A stretch of DNA of 64,000 nt from Streptomyces sp. NBC_01481. GTDB taxonomy: Bacteria; Actinomycetota; Actinomycetes; Streptomycetales; Streptomycetaceae. The translations under genes and the position numbers were made by a program. Of the stretch, positions 42,158-51,250 are shown in pieces. The notes under the pieces are model-generated. The model did not search any database, had not been told where the DNA came from, and saw only the letters and a list, made by a program, of their open reading frames with translations. Location: positions 1,190,501-1,254,500 of the forward strand of contig NZ_JAPEPT010000001.1 in assembly GCF_026339995.1 (NCBI RefSeq), in the 5' to 3' direction. Numbering within the stretch: the first letter of the stretch is position 1; each line of letters begins with the position of its first letter.

Positions 42158-44854
42158 ATGGGTGACTTTGTTGGACCGGCATCGGCTCGGTCCGCGGATG
42201 CGGCGGTCCGGAATCAGTGTCTGTGTGGTGTCGCGGCTCACGAAGGTGGGCCGGGAGCTGCTGAGGAGCGGTTTCGGGGGTTGTTGGAGGCGGCGCCGGA
42301 CGCGATGGTCATTGTGGATGACACCGGCATCATCAAGCTCGTGAATGCCCAGACCGAAGCTCTCTTCGGTTATCAGCGTGGTGAGTTGCTGGGTCATCCT
42401 GTCGAGTTGCTGGTCCCTGGCCGGTTCCGGGCTCACCATGCGGGTCATCGTGATGGTTATGCCAACAATCGCCAGGTGCGGCCGATGGGTGCGGGGTTGG
42501 AGTTGAATGGGCTGCGTAAGGACGGTACCGAGTTCCCTGTCGAGATCAGTCTCAGTCCGCTGGAGACCAGCGACGGTCTTCTTGTGTCCGCTGCCGTCCG
42601 GGACGTCAGTGACCGTAAAGCTGCCGAGGAGCGGTTTCGGGGGTTGTTGGAGGCGGCGCCGGACGCGATGGTCATTGTGGATGACACCGGCATCATCAAG
42701 CTCGTGAATGCCCAGACCGAAGCTCTCTTCGGTTATCAGCGTGGTGAGTTGCTGGGTCATCCTGTCGAGTTGCTGGTCCCTGGCCGGTTCCGGGCTCACC
42801 ATGCGGGTCATCGTGATGGTTATGCCAATAATCGCCAGGTGCGGCCGATGGGTGCGGGGTTGGAGTTGAATGGGCTGCGTAAGGACGGTACCGAGTTCCC
42901 TGTCGAGATCAGTCTCAGTCCGCTGGAGACCAGCGACGGTCTTCTTGTGTCCGCTGCCGTCCGGGACGTCAGTGACCGTAAAGCTGCCGAGGAGCGGTTT
43001 CGGGGGTTGTTGGAGGCGGCGCCGGACGCGATGGTCATTGTGGATGACACCGGCATCATCAAGCTCGTGAATGCCCAGACCGAAGCTCTCTTCGGTTATC
43101 AGCGTGGTGAGTTGCTGGGTCATCCTGTCGAGTTGCTGGTCCCTGGCCGGTTCCGGGCTCACCATGCGGGTCATCGTGATGGTTATGCCAACAATCGCCA
43201 GGTGCGGCCGATGGGTGCGGGGTTGGAGTTGAATGGGCTGCGTAAGGACGGTACCGAGTTCCCTGTCGAGATCAGTCTCAGTCCGCTGGAGACCAGCGAC
43301 GGTCTTCTTGTGTCCGCTGCCGTCCGGGACGTCAGTGACCGTAAAGCCGCCGAGGAACGCATCAACGAACTCGCCGCGCTCGTCGAGTCCTCCCAGGACG
43401 CGATCCTCGCCAAGACCCTCGACGGCCACATCACCTACTGGAACGCCGCCGCCCAGCGGCTGTACGGCTACACCCGGGCCGAGGTCATGGGCCGGCACGT
43501 GGCCCTGCTCGCCTCGCCCGAACGCCGGGACGAGATCGCCGTACTCATGCACCGGCTGCGCAACGGAGAGAGGGTCGAGCACTTCGAGACCCTGCGCCTC
43601 ACCCGCTCCGGTGCTCTGCTGGACGTCGACATCACCCTCTGGCCCACCCGCGCCGCGAACGGCACAGTCACCGGCGCGTGCGCCATCGTCCGCGACATCA
43701 GCGACCGCAAGCAGGCCGAGGCGGAACTGACCGTTCTCTACGAACAACAGCGACACATCGCCCTTACTCTCCAGCGCAGCCTGATGGGCACCCCGCCCGC
43801 CATCCCCGGCCTCGCCACCGCCAGCCGCTACCGGCCCGCCACCCAAGGCGCCGGGGTCGGCGGCGACTGGTTCGACCTCATCCCGCTCGGGGCCGGCCGG
43901 GTGGGCGTCCTGATCGGCGACGTGATGGGCCGGGGCCTGGAAGCCGCTGCCGTCATGGGCCAGTTGCGCTCCGCCGCGCACGCCCTGGCCAAGACCGGCA
44001 TGCAGCCCCGCCAGCTCATGCAGGCCCTGGACACCTGCGTGGCCGACCTGGACGTCCCCGACCAACTGGTCACCTGCTGCTATCTGGTCATCGCCGCCGA
44101 CGCGGGCGAGGTCACGGTCTGCTCGGCCGGCCATCTGCCCACCCTGATCGCCACCCCCGGCGACGGCGCCCGGGCGCTCGCGGCGCCCGTGAACGCTCCC
44201 CTCGGCGTCGGCGACATCCTTTACCAGCAGTCCAGCGCCGTCATACCGCCCGGCGCCACCCTCGTGCTCTACACCGACGGCCTGATCGAAACCCCCGGCA
44301 GCGACATCGAGGACCAACTCACCCAGCTCACCACTACCCTGAGCGACCTCTTCGCCGCCCCTCCCGAGCTGGAGGCAGCCGCCGATCACATCCTCGCCAC
44401 CCTGTTGCCTGACGTCGAGGGCCACAACGACGACGTCACCCTGCTGCTGACACGACTGCCCGACGCGCCCCTGGCCGCCGTCACCACCGACCTGCCCGCC
44501 ATCCCCGACTCGGTGCCCGAGGGCCGCGCCTTCCTCGGCAAGGCCCTCTCCTCCTGGGACTGTACGGAGGCCGCGGACGAGGCACAGCTCCTGCTCTCCG
44601 AGATCCTGACCAACGCCGTCCAGCACGCGCAGGGACCCATCGGCCTGCACCTGCGCCGTACCGCCACCGATCTCACCGTCGAGGTCAGCGACCACAGCCC
44701 CCATCTGCCCCAGCCCCGGCTCGCGGCAGAGGACGAGGAGTCCGGCAGGGGACTGATCCTCGTCCGGGCCCTCGCCGACAGCTGGGGAGTGCGTCCCACC
44801 GACGAGGGCAAGACCACCTGGTTCACCCTTGAGCTGAAAAAGACGACACGCTGA
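42158..44854 (+). CDS. Multi-PAS SpoIIE-type phosphatase with C-terminal ATPase
   Basis: 898 aa from ATG 42158; in-frame starts at 42068 (GTG) and 42119 would lengthen it. Residues 36-398 are three tandem copies of one 121-residue PAS unit, each beginning EERFRGLLEAAPDAMVIVDD and ending AAVRDVSDRKAA. A fourth, different PAS follows (about 400-515: LVESSQDAILAKTLDGHITY). The PP2C/SpoIIE phosphatase lies at about 525-760 (GVGGDWFDLIPLGAGRVGVL; VLYTDGLIETPG) and an RsbW-like ATPase at about 790-897 (LLLSEILTNAVQHAQGPIGL; SGRGLILVRALADSWG). It should couple a sensed signal to dephosphorylation of an anti-anti-sigma factor. The PAS repeats have more A/T-ending codons than the rest of the gene. Confidence 0.88.
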   Translation: MGDFVGPASARSADAAVRNQCLCGVAAHEGGPGAAEERFRGLLEAAPDAMVIVDDTGIIKLVNAQTEALFGYQRGELLGHPVELLVPGRFRAHHAGHRDGYANNRQVRPMGAGLELNGLRKDGTEFPVEISLSPLETSDGLLVSAAVRDVSDRKAAEERFRGLLEAAPDAMVIVDDTGIIKLVNAQTEALFGYQRGELLGHPVELLVPGRFRAHHAGHRDGYANNRQVRPMGAGLELNGLRKDGTEFPVEISLSPLETSDGLLVSAAVRDVSDRKAAEERFRGLLEAAPDAMVIVDDTGIIKLVNAQTEALFGYQRGELLGHPVELLVPGRFRAHHAGHRDGYANNRQVRPMGAGLELNGLRKDGTEFPVEISLSPLETSDGLLVSAAVRDVSDRKAAEERINELAALVESSQDAILAKTLDGHITYWNAAAQRLYGYTRAEVMGRHVALLASPERRDEIAVLMHRLRNGERVEHFETLRLTRSGALLDVDITLWPTRAANGTVTGACAIVRDISDRKQAEAELTVLYEQQRHIALTLQRSLMGTPPAIPGLATASRYRPATQGAGVGGDWFDLIPLGAGRVGVLIGDVMGRGLEAAAVMGQLRSAAHALAKTGMQPRQLMQALDTCVADLDVPDQLVTCCYLVIAADAGEVTVCSAGHLPTLIATPGDGARALAAPVNAPLGVGDILYQQSSAVIPPGATLVLYTDGLIETPGSDIEDQLTQLTTTLSDLFAAPPELEAAADHILATLLPDVEGHNDDVTLLLTRLPDAPLAAVTTDLPAIPDSVPEGRAFLGKALSSWDCTEAADEAQLLLSEILTNAVQHAQGPIGLHLRRTATDLTVEVSDHSPHLPQPRLAAEDEESGRGLILVRALADSWGVRPTDEGKTTWFTLELKKTTR
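42263..43351. repeat. Three tandem 363-bp repeats encoding PAS domains
   Basis: Copies at 42263-42625, 42626-42988 and 42989-43351 are in frame and almost base-identical; I noticed one internal difference (AACAATCGCC versus AATAATCGCC in copy 2) and one near the end of copy 3. Such identity implies recent expansion or ongoing gene conversion. Confidence 0.93.
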
Positions 44855-44911
44855 GACACCCTCGAACGGCGGACGGGCTCAATACTGGACGGGCTGAATA
44901 CGCGGCGCCGG

Positions 44912-45544
44912 CTACAGCCAGCCCTGCTGCCGCGCCGCCCGCACCGCCTCCATGCGGTTGCGCGTGCCCGTCTTGCCGATCGCCGACGACAGATCGTTCC
45001 GTACCGTCGACTCGGACAGATGCAGCGTCCCCGCGATGTCGGACACCGTCGCCCCGTCCACCGACGCGTTCAGGACCTCCCGCTCTCGCGCGGTGAGCGG
45101 GCTCGGGCCCGCGCTCAGGGCCGCTGCGGCCAGGGCCGGGTCGATGACCGTCTCGCCGGTCAGGACCTTGCGGATGGCCCCGGCCAGTTCCTCCACGGGC
45201 CCGTCCTTGACCAGGAAGCCCGCTGCTCCGGCTTCCATCGCTCGGCGCAGATGGCCGGGGCGCCCGAAGGTGGTGAGGATCAGTACCCGGCAGTCGGGGA
45301 CCTCGTCCCGCAGGTCGGCGGCCGCGTCGAGGCCGCTGCGGCCGGGCAGTTCGATGTCGAGGAGCGCCACGTCGGGGCGCGAGGTGAGCGCGGCGTCGAC
45401 GATGGAGTCGCCGCGGGCGACCTGTGCGACGACTTCGATGTCCGGCTCCAGCCCGAGGAGCAGCGCGAGCGCGCCGCGCATCATGCCCGGGTCCTCGGCG
45501 AGGAGTACGCGTACGGACTTGGCGGGCCGGTGGTCCTGGGGCAT
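44912..45544 (-). CDS. NarL/LuxR-family response regulator (DesR-like)
   Basis: 210 aa from ATG 45544 (GGAAG upstream); an ATG at 45592 would add 16 residues. Receiver domain with SVRVLLAEDPGMMRGALALL, the phospho-acceptor in DVALLDIELPGRSGLDAAAD, and VLILTTFGRPGHLRRAMEAG; HTH: SPLTAREREVLNASVDGATV, DIAGTLHLSESTVRNDLSSA. No sensor kinase lies next to it. It may take phosphate from an orphan kinase. Confidence 0.9.
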   Translation of the reverse strand: MPQDHRPAKSVRVLLAEDPGMMRGALALLLGLEPDIEVVAQVARGDSIVDAALTSRPDVALLDIELPGRSGLDAAADLRDEVPDCRVLILTTFGRPGHLRRAMEAGAAGFLVKDGPVEELAGAIRKVLTGETVIDPALAAAALSAGPSPLTAREREVLNASVDGATVSDIAGTLHLSESTVRNDLSSAIGKTGTRNRMEAVRAARQQGWL

Positions 45545-45756
45545 TTCTTCCACGATGTAAGCGTATGGCGGATCTGGGGGTTCGGCGGCCATGCGTCGCA
45601 GGTCAAAGCGATCCCGCCGTTCCGCACCCCGGCGATCACCGAAGAGCCGTACGCACTCGGCAGTGACAAATGTCCGGGGCCGCCCACGGTATCTGACATG
45701 GAGTCAGCAGTCTTCACAAGTTCTGGGGGCTGCGTTATACATAGGGGCCACCGACC

Positions 45757-45772
45757 CTAGAACGCGTTCTAG
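45757..45772. promoter_or_regulatory. Predicted KstR-type operator (perfect palindrome)
   Basis: CTAGAACGCGTTCTAG is a perfect 16-bp palindrome containing TAGAACGCGTTCTA, an exact TnnAACnnGTTnnA match. It lies 97 bp before the Hsd4B-like gene, which heads a three-gene run. Confidence 0.82.
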
Positions 45773-45868
45773 AACGGGCGCCCCGGGCCGGTCCCGTGCG
45801 ACCTCGGTGCGGCCGACGGTGCGGACGGCCGCGCCGAGGTCTTCCACCCATCAAGGAGCAGCAACCCC

Positions 45869-46723
45869 ATGCCCATTGATGCCGCCAAGGCCGTCGCCGC
45901 CGAACCCCGCAGCGCCGAGATCCGCTGGGACCGCAAGGACGTCCTGCTCTACCACCTCGGCCTCGGCGCGGGTGTCCCCGCCACCGATCCCGGCGAACTG
46001 CGCTACACCCTCGAATCGAAGCTGCACGTACTGCCCAGCTTCGCCACCGTCGCGGGCGGGCGCCTTGGCGTCGTCGCCGGACTCGGCAGCCCCGGGCTCG
46101 ACATCGACCTCACATCCGTACTCCACGGCGGACAGACCATCCGGCTGCACCGGCCGCTCCCGGTCGAAGGGAAAGCCGCCTCGACCTCGCGCGTCGCCGC
46201 CGTCTACGACAAGGGCAAAGCCGCGGTCCTCGTCCTGCGCACCGATGCCGCCGACGACGACGGGCCGCTGTGGACGAGCGACTCCCAGATCTTCGTACGC
46301 GGAGAAGGCGGCTTCGGAGGCGATCGCGGGCCGTCGGTGCGCCTGGAGCAGCCGGAACGCGAGCCCGACAAGACCGTCGAACGGAGCATCCGCGAGGACC
46401 AGGCGCTGCTCTACCGGCTCTCCGGCGACTTCAACCCCCTGCACGCCGACCCCGAGTTCGCCGCGCTCGCGGGCTTCGACCGGCCCATCCTGCACGGGCT
46501 CTGCACGTACGGGATGACCCTCAAGGCCGTCGTCGACACCGTCCTCGGCGGGGACGTCCGCCGCGTCCGCTCGTACACCACACGCTTCGCCGGAGTGGTC
46601 TTCCCGGGCGAGACCCTGCGTATCCGGATGTGGCAGCAAGACAGCAAGGTCCAGGTGTCGGTGACAGCCGTGGAACGGGACGACGCCCCGGTCCTCGTCG
46701 ACACCCTCGTGGAAACGTCCTGA
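45869..46723 (+). CDS. MaoC-like 2-enoyl-CoA hydratase (Hsd4B-like)
   Basis: 284 aa. Double hot-dog arrangement: an N-terminal degenerate unit (WDRKDVLLYHLGLGAGVPAT; HVLPSFATVAGGRLGVVAGL; STSRVAAVYDKGKAAVLVLR; FVRGEGGFGGDRGP) and a C-terminal active unit with the hydratase-2 motif LYRLSGDFNPLHADPEFAAL, AGFDRPILHGLCTYGMTLKA. Asp and His of that motif are the catalytic pair. The sequence is very like mycobacterial Rv3538 (hsd4B) as I remember it, a KstR-controlled hydratase of the steroid side chain. It adds water to a bulky trans-enoyl-CoA. It is first in an operon behind a perfect KstR-type palindrome. Confidence 0.93.
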   Translation: MPIDAAKAVAAEPRSAEIRWDRKDVLLYHLGLGAGVPATDPGELRYTLESKLHVLPSFATVAGGRLGVVAGLGSPGLDIDLTSVLHGGQTIRLHRPLPVEGKAASTSRVAAVYDKGKAAVLVLRTDAADDDGPLWTSDSQIFVRGEGGFGGDRGPSVRLEQPEREPDKTVERSIREDQALLYRLSGDFNPLHADPEFAALAGFDRPILHGLCTYGMTLKAVVDTVLGGDVRRVRSYTTRFAGVVFPGETLRIRMWQQDSKVQVSVTAVERDDAPVLVDTLVETS

Positions 46724-46736
46724 AGGGAGCCGCGTC

Positions 46737-47813
46737 ATGCGCGCAGCGGTACTGCACGAGACAGGGCAGGACAAGCTCGAAGTCCTCGACGACGTCGAGG
46801 CGGTGGGCTTCGGCCCCGGCAAGGTCAGGATCCGGGTCCGGGCCACCGGACTGTGCCACTCCGACATCTCGGCCATGAACGGCGTACTGCCGCAGCCCGC
46901 GCCCTTCGTCCCCGGACACGAGGGGGCGGGCGAGATCACCGACGTCGGCGACGGCGTGAACGGGCTCTCGCAGGGCGACCGGGTGCTGCTGTGCTGGCTG
47001 CCCGCGTGCCGTGTCTGTCCCGCCTGCAAGCGCGGCCAGAGCGAACTGTGCCTGGCCGGATTCATGAACGCCGGCACCCCCAACTTCAAGCGCCCCGGCG
47101 GCGACGTCTTCGGCTTCGCCGGCACCGGAACCTTCACCGAGGAAGTCGTCGTCCCTGCGGGCTGCGCCGTGCCGATCCCCGACGACGTGCCCTTCGACAT
47201 CGCCGCGCTCATCGGCTGCGGAGTGACCACCGGCCTCGGCGCGGCCATCAACACCGCGGATGTGGCGGCCGGTTCGTCGGTCGCCGTCATCGGGTGCGGC
47301 GGGGTCGGCATCTCCGCGATCCAGGGCGCCCGGCTCAAGGGCGCGGCCCAGATCGTCGCGGTCGACCCGGTCGCCACCCGGCGCGAGGCGGCCCTGAAGT
47401 TCGGCGCCACGGAAGCCGTCTCGCCCGACGAACTCGCCGATGCCAAGCAGCGCGTCACCGCGGGCGAGGGCTTCGACTACGTCTTCGAGGTCGTCGGCAA
47501 ATCCGCCACCGCGCGCACCGCGTACGAGACGACCCGGCGCGGCGGCACCCTGTGCATCGTCGGCGCGGGCGCCATGGACGACCACCTCCAGCTCAACATG
47601 TTCGAGCTGTTCTTCGACGAGAAGCGGATCCTGCCGTCCATGTACGGGGGCGGGGACGTGCTCACCTCGTACGAGAGGGCCATCGCCCTGTGGCGCGCGG
47701 GCCGTATCGACCTCGAAGGGCTCATCACCCACCGGGTGAAGCTCGCGGAGATCAACGAGGCGCTGGCCCAGATGCGCACGGGCGAGGCGCTGCGCACCTG
47801 CATCGAGATCTGA
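46737..47813 (+). CDS. Zinc-dependent alcohol dehydrogenase (class III-like)
   Basis: 358 aa, 13 bp after the hydratase gene. Catalytic zinc site: Cys and His of ATGLCHSDISAMNGVLPQPA and GHEGAGEI; structural zinc Cys cluster CWLPACRVCPACKRGQSELC; Rossmann motif VAVIGCGGVGISAIQGARLK. It is an NAD-dependent MDR enzyme acting on a secondary or primary alcohol, or S-hydroxymethyl/mycothiol adducts in some relatives. The operon implies oxidation of a hydroxyacyl or terminal alcohol intermediate; the exact step is inference. Confidence 0.92.
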   Translation: MRAAVLHETGQDKLEVLDDVEAVGFGPGKVRIRVRATGLCHSDISAMNGVLPQPAPFVPGHEGAGEITDVGDGVNGLSQGDRVLLCWLPACRVCPACKRGQSELCLAGFMNAGTPNFKRPGGDVFGFAGTGTFTEEVVVPAGCAVPIPDDVPFDIAALIGCGVTTGLGAAINTADVAAGSSVAVIGCGGVGISAIQGARLKGAAQIVAVDPVATRREAALKFGATEAVSPDELADAKQRVTAGEGFDYVFEVVGKSATARTAYETTRRGGTLCIVGAGAMDDHLQLNMFELFFDEKRILPSMYGGGDVLTSYERAIALWRAGRIDLEGLITHRVKLAEINEALAQMRTGEALRTCIEI

Positions 47814-47820
47814 GAGGACG

Positions 47821-48774
47821 TTGAAGTCACTGATGTCACTCCCACTTGAGGGCCTCAGCGCGATCGTCACCGGCGCGGGCCGCGGTCTCGGCCGGGCGGA
47901 AGCCCTGGAACTCGCCCGGCTCGGCGCGGCGGTCGTCGTCAACGACTACGGCCGCCCGGGCCGCGACGGCTCGGGCGAGGCGTCCGCCGCGCCCGCGGAG
48001 AACGTCGCCGAAGAGATCCGCGCGGCGGGCGGCCGGGCAGTCGCGCACCTCGGCGACGTGTCCGACTTCGAGTCCGCGCGCGCCCTCGTCGACCTGGCCG
48101 TCACGACGTACGGCAAGCTCGACATCCTGGTCAACAACGCGGGCATCCTGCGCGACCGGATGATCTTCTCGATGACCGAGAGCGAATGGGACTCGGTGAT
48201 CCGCGTTCACCTCAAGGGCCACTTCAACACGACCCACTTCGCATCCGTCCACTGGCGCGAGCGCTCCAAGGCGGCGGGTGGCCCGGTCTACGGCCGGATC
48301 GTCAACACCTCGTCGGAGGCGTTCCTGGCAGGCTCGGCGGGCCAGCCCAACTACGCGGCGGCAAAGGGCGGCATCGTCGGCCTGACGACGTCGACGGCCC
48401 TGGCACTGTCCAAGTACGGCGTGAGGGCCAATGTGATCTGCCCGAGGGCCCGTACGCGCATGACGGAAGACGTCTTCGCGGGCTTCGCCGAACCGGCGGC
48501 CGGCGAACTCGACCCGCTGGCACCGGAGCATGTCGCCCCGCTGGTGGGCTATCTCGCCTCCCCGGCGGCGGGAACGGTCAACGGGCAACTGCTGGTCGTG
48601 CACGGCGGGATGGTGGCGATCGTGGAACGCCCGAAGGTGGCGGCGAAGTTCGACACGTCGAAGGAGGCGTTCAGCTTCGAGGAGCTGGAGGGAGTGCTGG
48701 GCGCGTATTACGCGGAGCGGCCGGGGGGCGGGACGTTCGCTGCGGCGGAGGTCTTGGGCCTGAAGCGGGGGTAG
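47821..48774 (+). CDS. SDR-family 3-hydroxyacyl-CoA/17-beta-hydroxysteroid dehydrogenase (Hsd4A-like)
   Basis: 317 aa using TTG 47821 (AGAGG four bases upstream); ATG 47833 gives 313 aa. Rossmann TGAGRGLGRAEALELARLGA, DILVNNAGILRDRMIFSMTE, catalytic Ser in NTSSEAFLAGSAGQP, YAAAKGG (Tyr/Lys), and a C-terminal extension (about 250-317) typical of Hsd4A/MFE2-like reductases. It would oxidise the 3-hydroxyacyl-CoA produced by the hydratase in the same operon to the 3-oxoacyl-CoA, which a SCP-x thiolase can cleave. Confidence 0.9.
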   Translation: MKSLMSLPLEGLSAIVTGAGRGLGRAEALELARLGAAVVVNDYGRPGRDGSGEASAAPAENVAEEIRAAGGRAVAHLGDVSDFESARALVDLAVTTYGKLDILVNNAGILRDRMIFSMTESEWDSVIRVHLKGHFNTTHFASVHWRERSKAAGGPVYGRIVNTSSEAFLAGSAGQPNYAAAKGGIVGLTTSTALALSKYGVRANVICPRARTRMTEDVFAGFAEPAAGELDPLAPEHVAPLVGYLASPAAGTVNGQLLVVHGGMVAIVERPKVAAKFDTSKEAFSFEELEGVLGAYYAERPGGGTFAAAEVLGLKRG

Positions 48775-48814
48775 CGGTGCGGGTGCGGTGTGCCGGGTGC
48801 CGCTGCGCGGAGCG

Positions 48815-48975
48815 TTCCCCTACCCGCCCCTTCCCGAATCGGGGCTCCGCCCCGGACCCGTACGCGCTTCGCGCGTGTCCTCAAACGCCGGACGGGCTGA
48901 ATAGTTCAGCCCCTCCGGCGTTTGAGGAGCGGGGTCCGGGGCGGAGCCCCGGTTACGGGAAGGGGCGGGGTGGGG
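48815..48975. repeat. Dispersed nested palindrome, copy B (bidirectional terminator)
   Basis: Between convergent genes. Innermost hairpin: CTCAAACGCCGG (48880-48891) with CCGGCGTTTGAG (48915-48926), enclosing GGCTGAA/TTCAGCC. Outer arms GGGGCTCCGCCCCGGACCC/GGGTCCGGGGCGGAGCCCC and CCCGCCCCTTCCCG/CGGGAAGGGGCGGG nest around it. It shares most of its sequence with 23026-23225. Confidence 0.82.
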
Positions 48976-49012
48976 GAAAGCGCCGCCGGCGCACCCCCCG
49001 TCACCCCCTGCG

Positions 49013-50158
49013 CTAGCCACCGGCCGTACCCCCGCCGAGAGGCGCCTCCCGCAAGGGAACAGGCTTCCACGCACCAGGAGCCCCCGCACCCCCGTACGGT
49101 TCCCCACCTGCGCATTCCGCTTGTGCCGGTTCCGTGATCACCTCTCGCGCAGTGATCGCCGACGCGTCGAGTCGCGCCACCCCGCACGGCACCGCCTTTG
49201 TCGCGTACGGCAGTTGCAGTACGCACTCCGGGCTCCACAGCCCGGCTCCCGCCAACCACCCTTCCGGCGCTGTCAGTTGGTGCAGCCGCCGTCCCGATGG
49301 GCACCAGATGCCCAGCCAGCTTCCCGCCGCCCCGTCGATCCGCAGCGCGACCGCGCAGCTCTCCGGCGTCAGGACCTGACCCGGCTGCACGGCGAACGGC
49401 GTCACCGCGCAGTCCGCGAGCCGCAGGCACTCCGGGAAGCGCACGGGCAGCAGGCTGCCCAGCACGCCCCAGCCGATCCGGTCGTGGCCCGGCGCGTTCG
49501 AGCGGATCACGAGGAGGCCGCTGTCCGGGGCGGCCAGCAGCAGCCGGTCGTCGCTTTCCTCGGTGATCTGGAGCAGCGGTGTCACCTCCCCGCCCCGCTC
49601 CAGGTCGACCGCCACCGCCTTCACCGGGCCGCCCTCCAACTGCCGGTCCAGGGCGAGCATCCGGCCCGTACGGTCGAGCCACACCCCGCCGGAGCAGCGC
49701 CCGGGCACCTCGGCGACATGCTCGGGACCGAAGGCCCCGCCCGCCACCAGCCAGATCGCGGTCGACCTGGGGCCGGGCGCCAGGGCGTAGGCGCAGACGC
49801 CGTCCGGCGCGGGTGGCAGGAGCCTCAGCTCCGCCGACTCGATGCCGCCGAGCGGCAGTTCACCGGTCCCCGGCCCGGTCGGGTACAGCAGCGAGAAGGC
49901 ATGCCGCCTCTCCACCCGCCGCCGGATCAGCACCCGCCCGTCGGCCAGCGGCAGGACATCGGCGTCACGCTCCTCGGGCTGCCCGAGCGGCAGGGGCACC
50001 GCATAGGGCTCGGGCCCGTCGAGCGTCCACCGCTCGGCGAACAGGGCCTCACCGTCCCCCGCCAGCCGGGCCGCGTAGCTCCCGCCCGCGGTGATCGTGA
50101 ACCCCGTACTCGCCACGGATCCGTCCTCCGCGGCGGTCTCGATGGCACAGGCTGTCAT
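49013..50158 (-). CDS. Hypothetical protein with propeller-like repeats
   Basis: 381 aa from ATG 50158 (GGAGGTGA upstream). No signal peptide. Repeating short beta segments with spaced Trp/Gly/Asp (VLPLADGRVLIRRRVERRHA; GVWLDRTGRMLALDRQLEGG; LLLAAPDSGLLVIRSNAPGH; WLGIWCPSGRRLHQLTAPEG; CVLQLPYATKAVPCGVARLD) suggest a WD40-like propeller. Function unknown. It is divergent from the Nif3 gene. Confidence 0.78.
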   Translation of the reverse strand: MTACAIETAAEDGSVASTGFTITAGGSYAARLAGDGEALFAERWTLDGPEPYAVPLPLGQPEERDADVLPLADGRVLIRRRVERRHAFSLLYPTGPGTGELPLGGIESAELRLLPPAPDGVCAYALAPGPRSTAIWLVAGGAFGPEHVAEVPGRCSGGVWLDRTGRMLALDRQLEGGPVKAVAVDLERGGEVTPLLQITEESDDRLLLAAPDSGLLVIRSNAPGHDRIGWGVLGSLLPVRFPECLRLADCAVTPFAVQPGQVLTPESCAVALRIDGAAGSWLGIWCPSGRRLHQLTAPEGWLAGAGLWSPECVLQLPYATKAVPCGVARLDASAITAREVITEPAQAECAGGEPYGGAGAPGAWKPVPLREAPLGGGTAGG

Positions 50159-50425
50159 GGGATCGTCACCTCCGGTCACGAAGCTAGGTATCGCACTTCC
50201 TGCCGAACAGCACGAGCCCGTCGTTTCACACATACGGGTGGCCGAGCCGGGATTCGCCTGAGGGGCGGGGGACGAGTGTGCTCAGCGGGGATGTGGTGCT
50301 TCAGGTGAGCACCTCTGACTGCTGTGCCGGGAGCACGCGTCCCCCTGCGCCGCCGCAGCCGGCAGGAGCCCGGAAGAACTGGGCCAAGGAGCCCAGGCCA
50401 CCGGGGCACCCGGCGCAGGTAACCT

Positions 50426-51250
50426 GTGTCCGTGCCCCGTCTGTCTGAAGTCATCGCCGCGCTCGACGCCCTGTGGCCCCCCGAGCGGGCCGAACAGTGG
50501 GACGCCGTCGGCACCGTCTGCGGCGACCCCGACTCCGAGGTCACCCGCGTACTGTTCGCCGTGGACCCGGTCCAGCAGATCGCCGACGAGGCGATCGGGC
50601 TCGGGGCCCAGCTGATCGTCACGCACCACCCGCTCTATCTGCGCGGTACGACGACGGTCGCCGCCTCCCACTTCAAGGGCCGGGTCGTGCACACCCTGAT
50701 CAAGCACGACATCGCCCTGCACGTCGCGCACACCAACGCCGACACCGCCGATCCCGGCGTGTCCGACGCCCTCGCGGGCGCGCTGGACCTGCGGGTCACC
50801 GGCCCCCTCGTACCCGAGAGCGGCCTCGGCCGGATCTGCGAGCTCGACCATCCCGAGACCCTCGCCGAATTCGCCGAGCGCGCCGCAAAGCGGCTCCCCG
50901 CCACCGCGCAGGGCATCCGCATCGCGGGCGACCCGGACGCCCTGGTGCGCACGGTCGCGGTCAGCGGCGGCTCGGGCGACAGCCTCTTCGACGTCGTACG
51001 GGCCGCGGGCGTGGACGCCTTCCTCACCGCGGACCTGCGCCACCACCCGGCCTCCGAGGCCACCCAGCACTCACCCCTGGGGCTGGTCGACGCCGCGCAC
51101 TGGGCCACCGAGTGGCCCTGGTGCGAGCAGGCAGCCGCCCAGCTCGACGCGATTTCCGACCGGCACGGCTGGGGCCTTCGGGTCCACGTCTCGCACACGG
51201 TCACCGACCCCTGGTCCGCCCACCACTCTTCTCCTGGAGCCCCCAACTGA
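50426..51250 (+). CDS. Nif3-like dinuclear metal centre protein
   Basis: 274 aa (GTG 50426; GTG 50432 also possible). NIF3/YbgI family with metal-ligand segments VTHHPLYLRG, HTNADTADPG and a C-terminal HHPASEATQHSPLGLVDAAH and WATEWPW. It forms toroidal hexamers with two metals per subunit; proposed roles include GTP cyclohydrolase-like or repair hydrolase activity. First gene of the run to the zinc-ribbon and RNase H genes, which overlap one another by 4 and 1 bases. Confidence 0.93.
   Translation: MSVPRLSEVIAALDALWPPERAEQWDAVGTVCGDPDSEVTRVLFAVDPVQQIADEAIGLGAQLIVTHHPLYLRGTTTVAASHFKGRVVHTLIKHDIALHVAHTNADTADPGVSDALAGALDLRVTGPLVPESGLGRICELDHPETLAEFAERAAKRLPATAQGIRIAGDPDALVRTVAVSGGSGDSLFDVVRAAGVDAFLTADLRHHPASEATQHSPLGLVDAAHWATEWPWCEQAAAQLDAISDRHGWGLRVHVSHTVTDPWSAHHSSPGAPN

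Noticed and set aside
42263..43351. CRISPR-like regular repetition
   Set aside because: The period is 363 bp with no spacers and the units encode PAS domains.
42023..44704. 893-codon minus-strand frame with three repeats
   Set aside because: The repeats merely mirror the PAS repeats of the plus-strand phosphatase gene. Only the plus strand carries recognisable PAS, SpoIIE and ATPase motifs.
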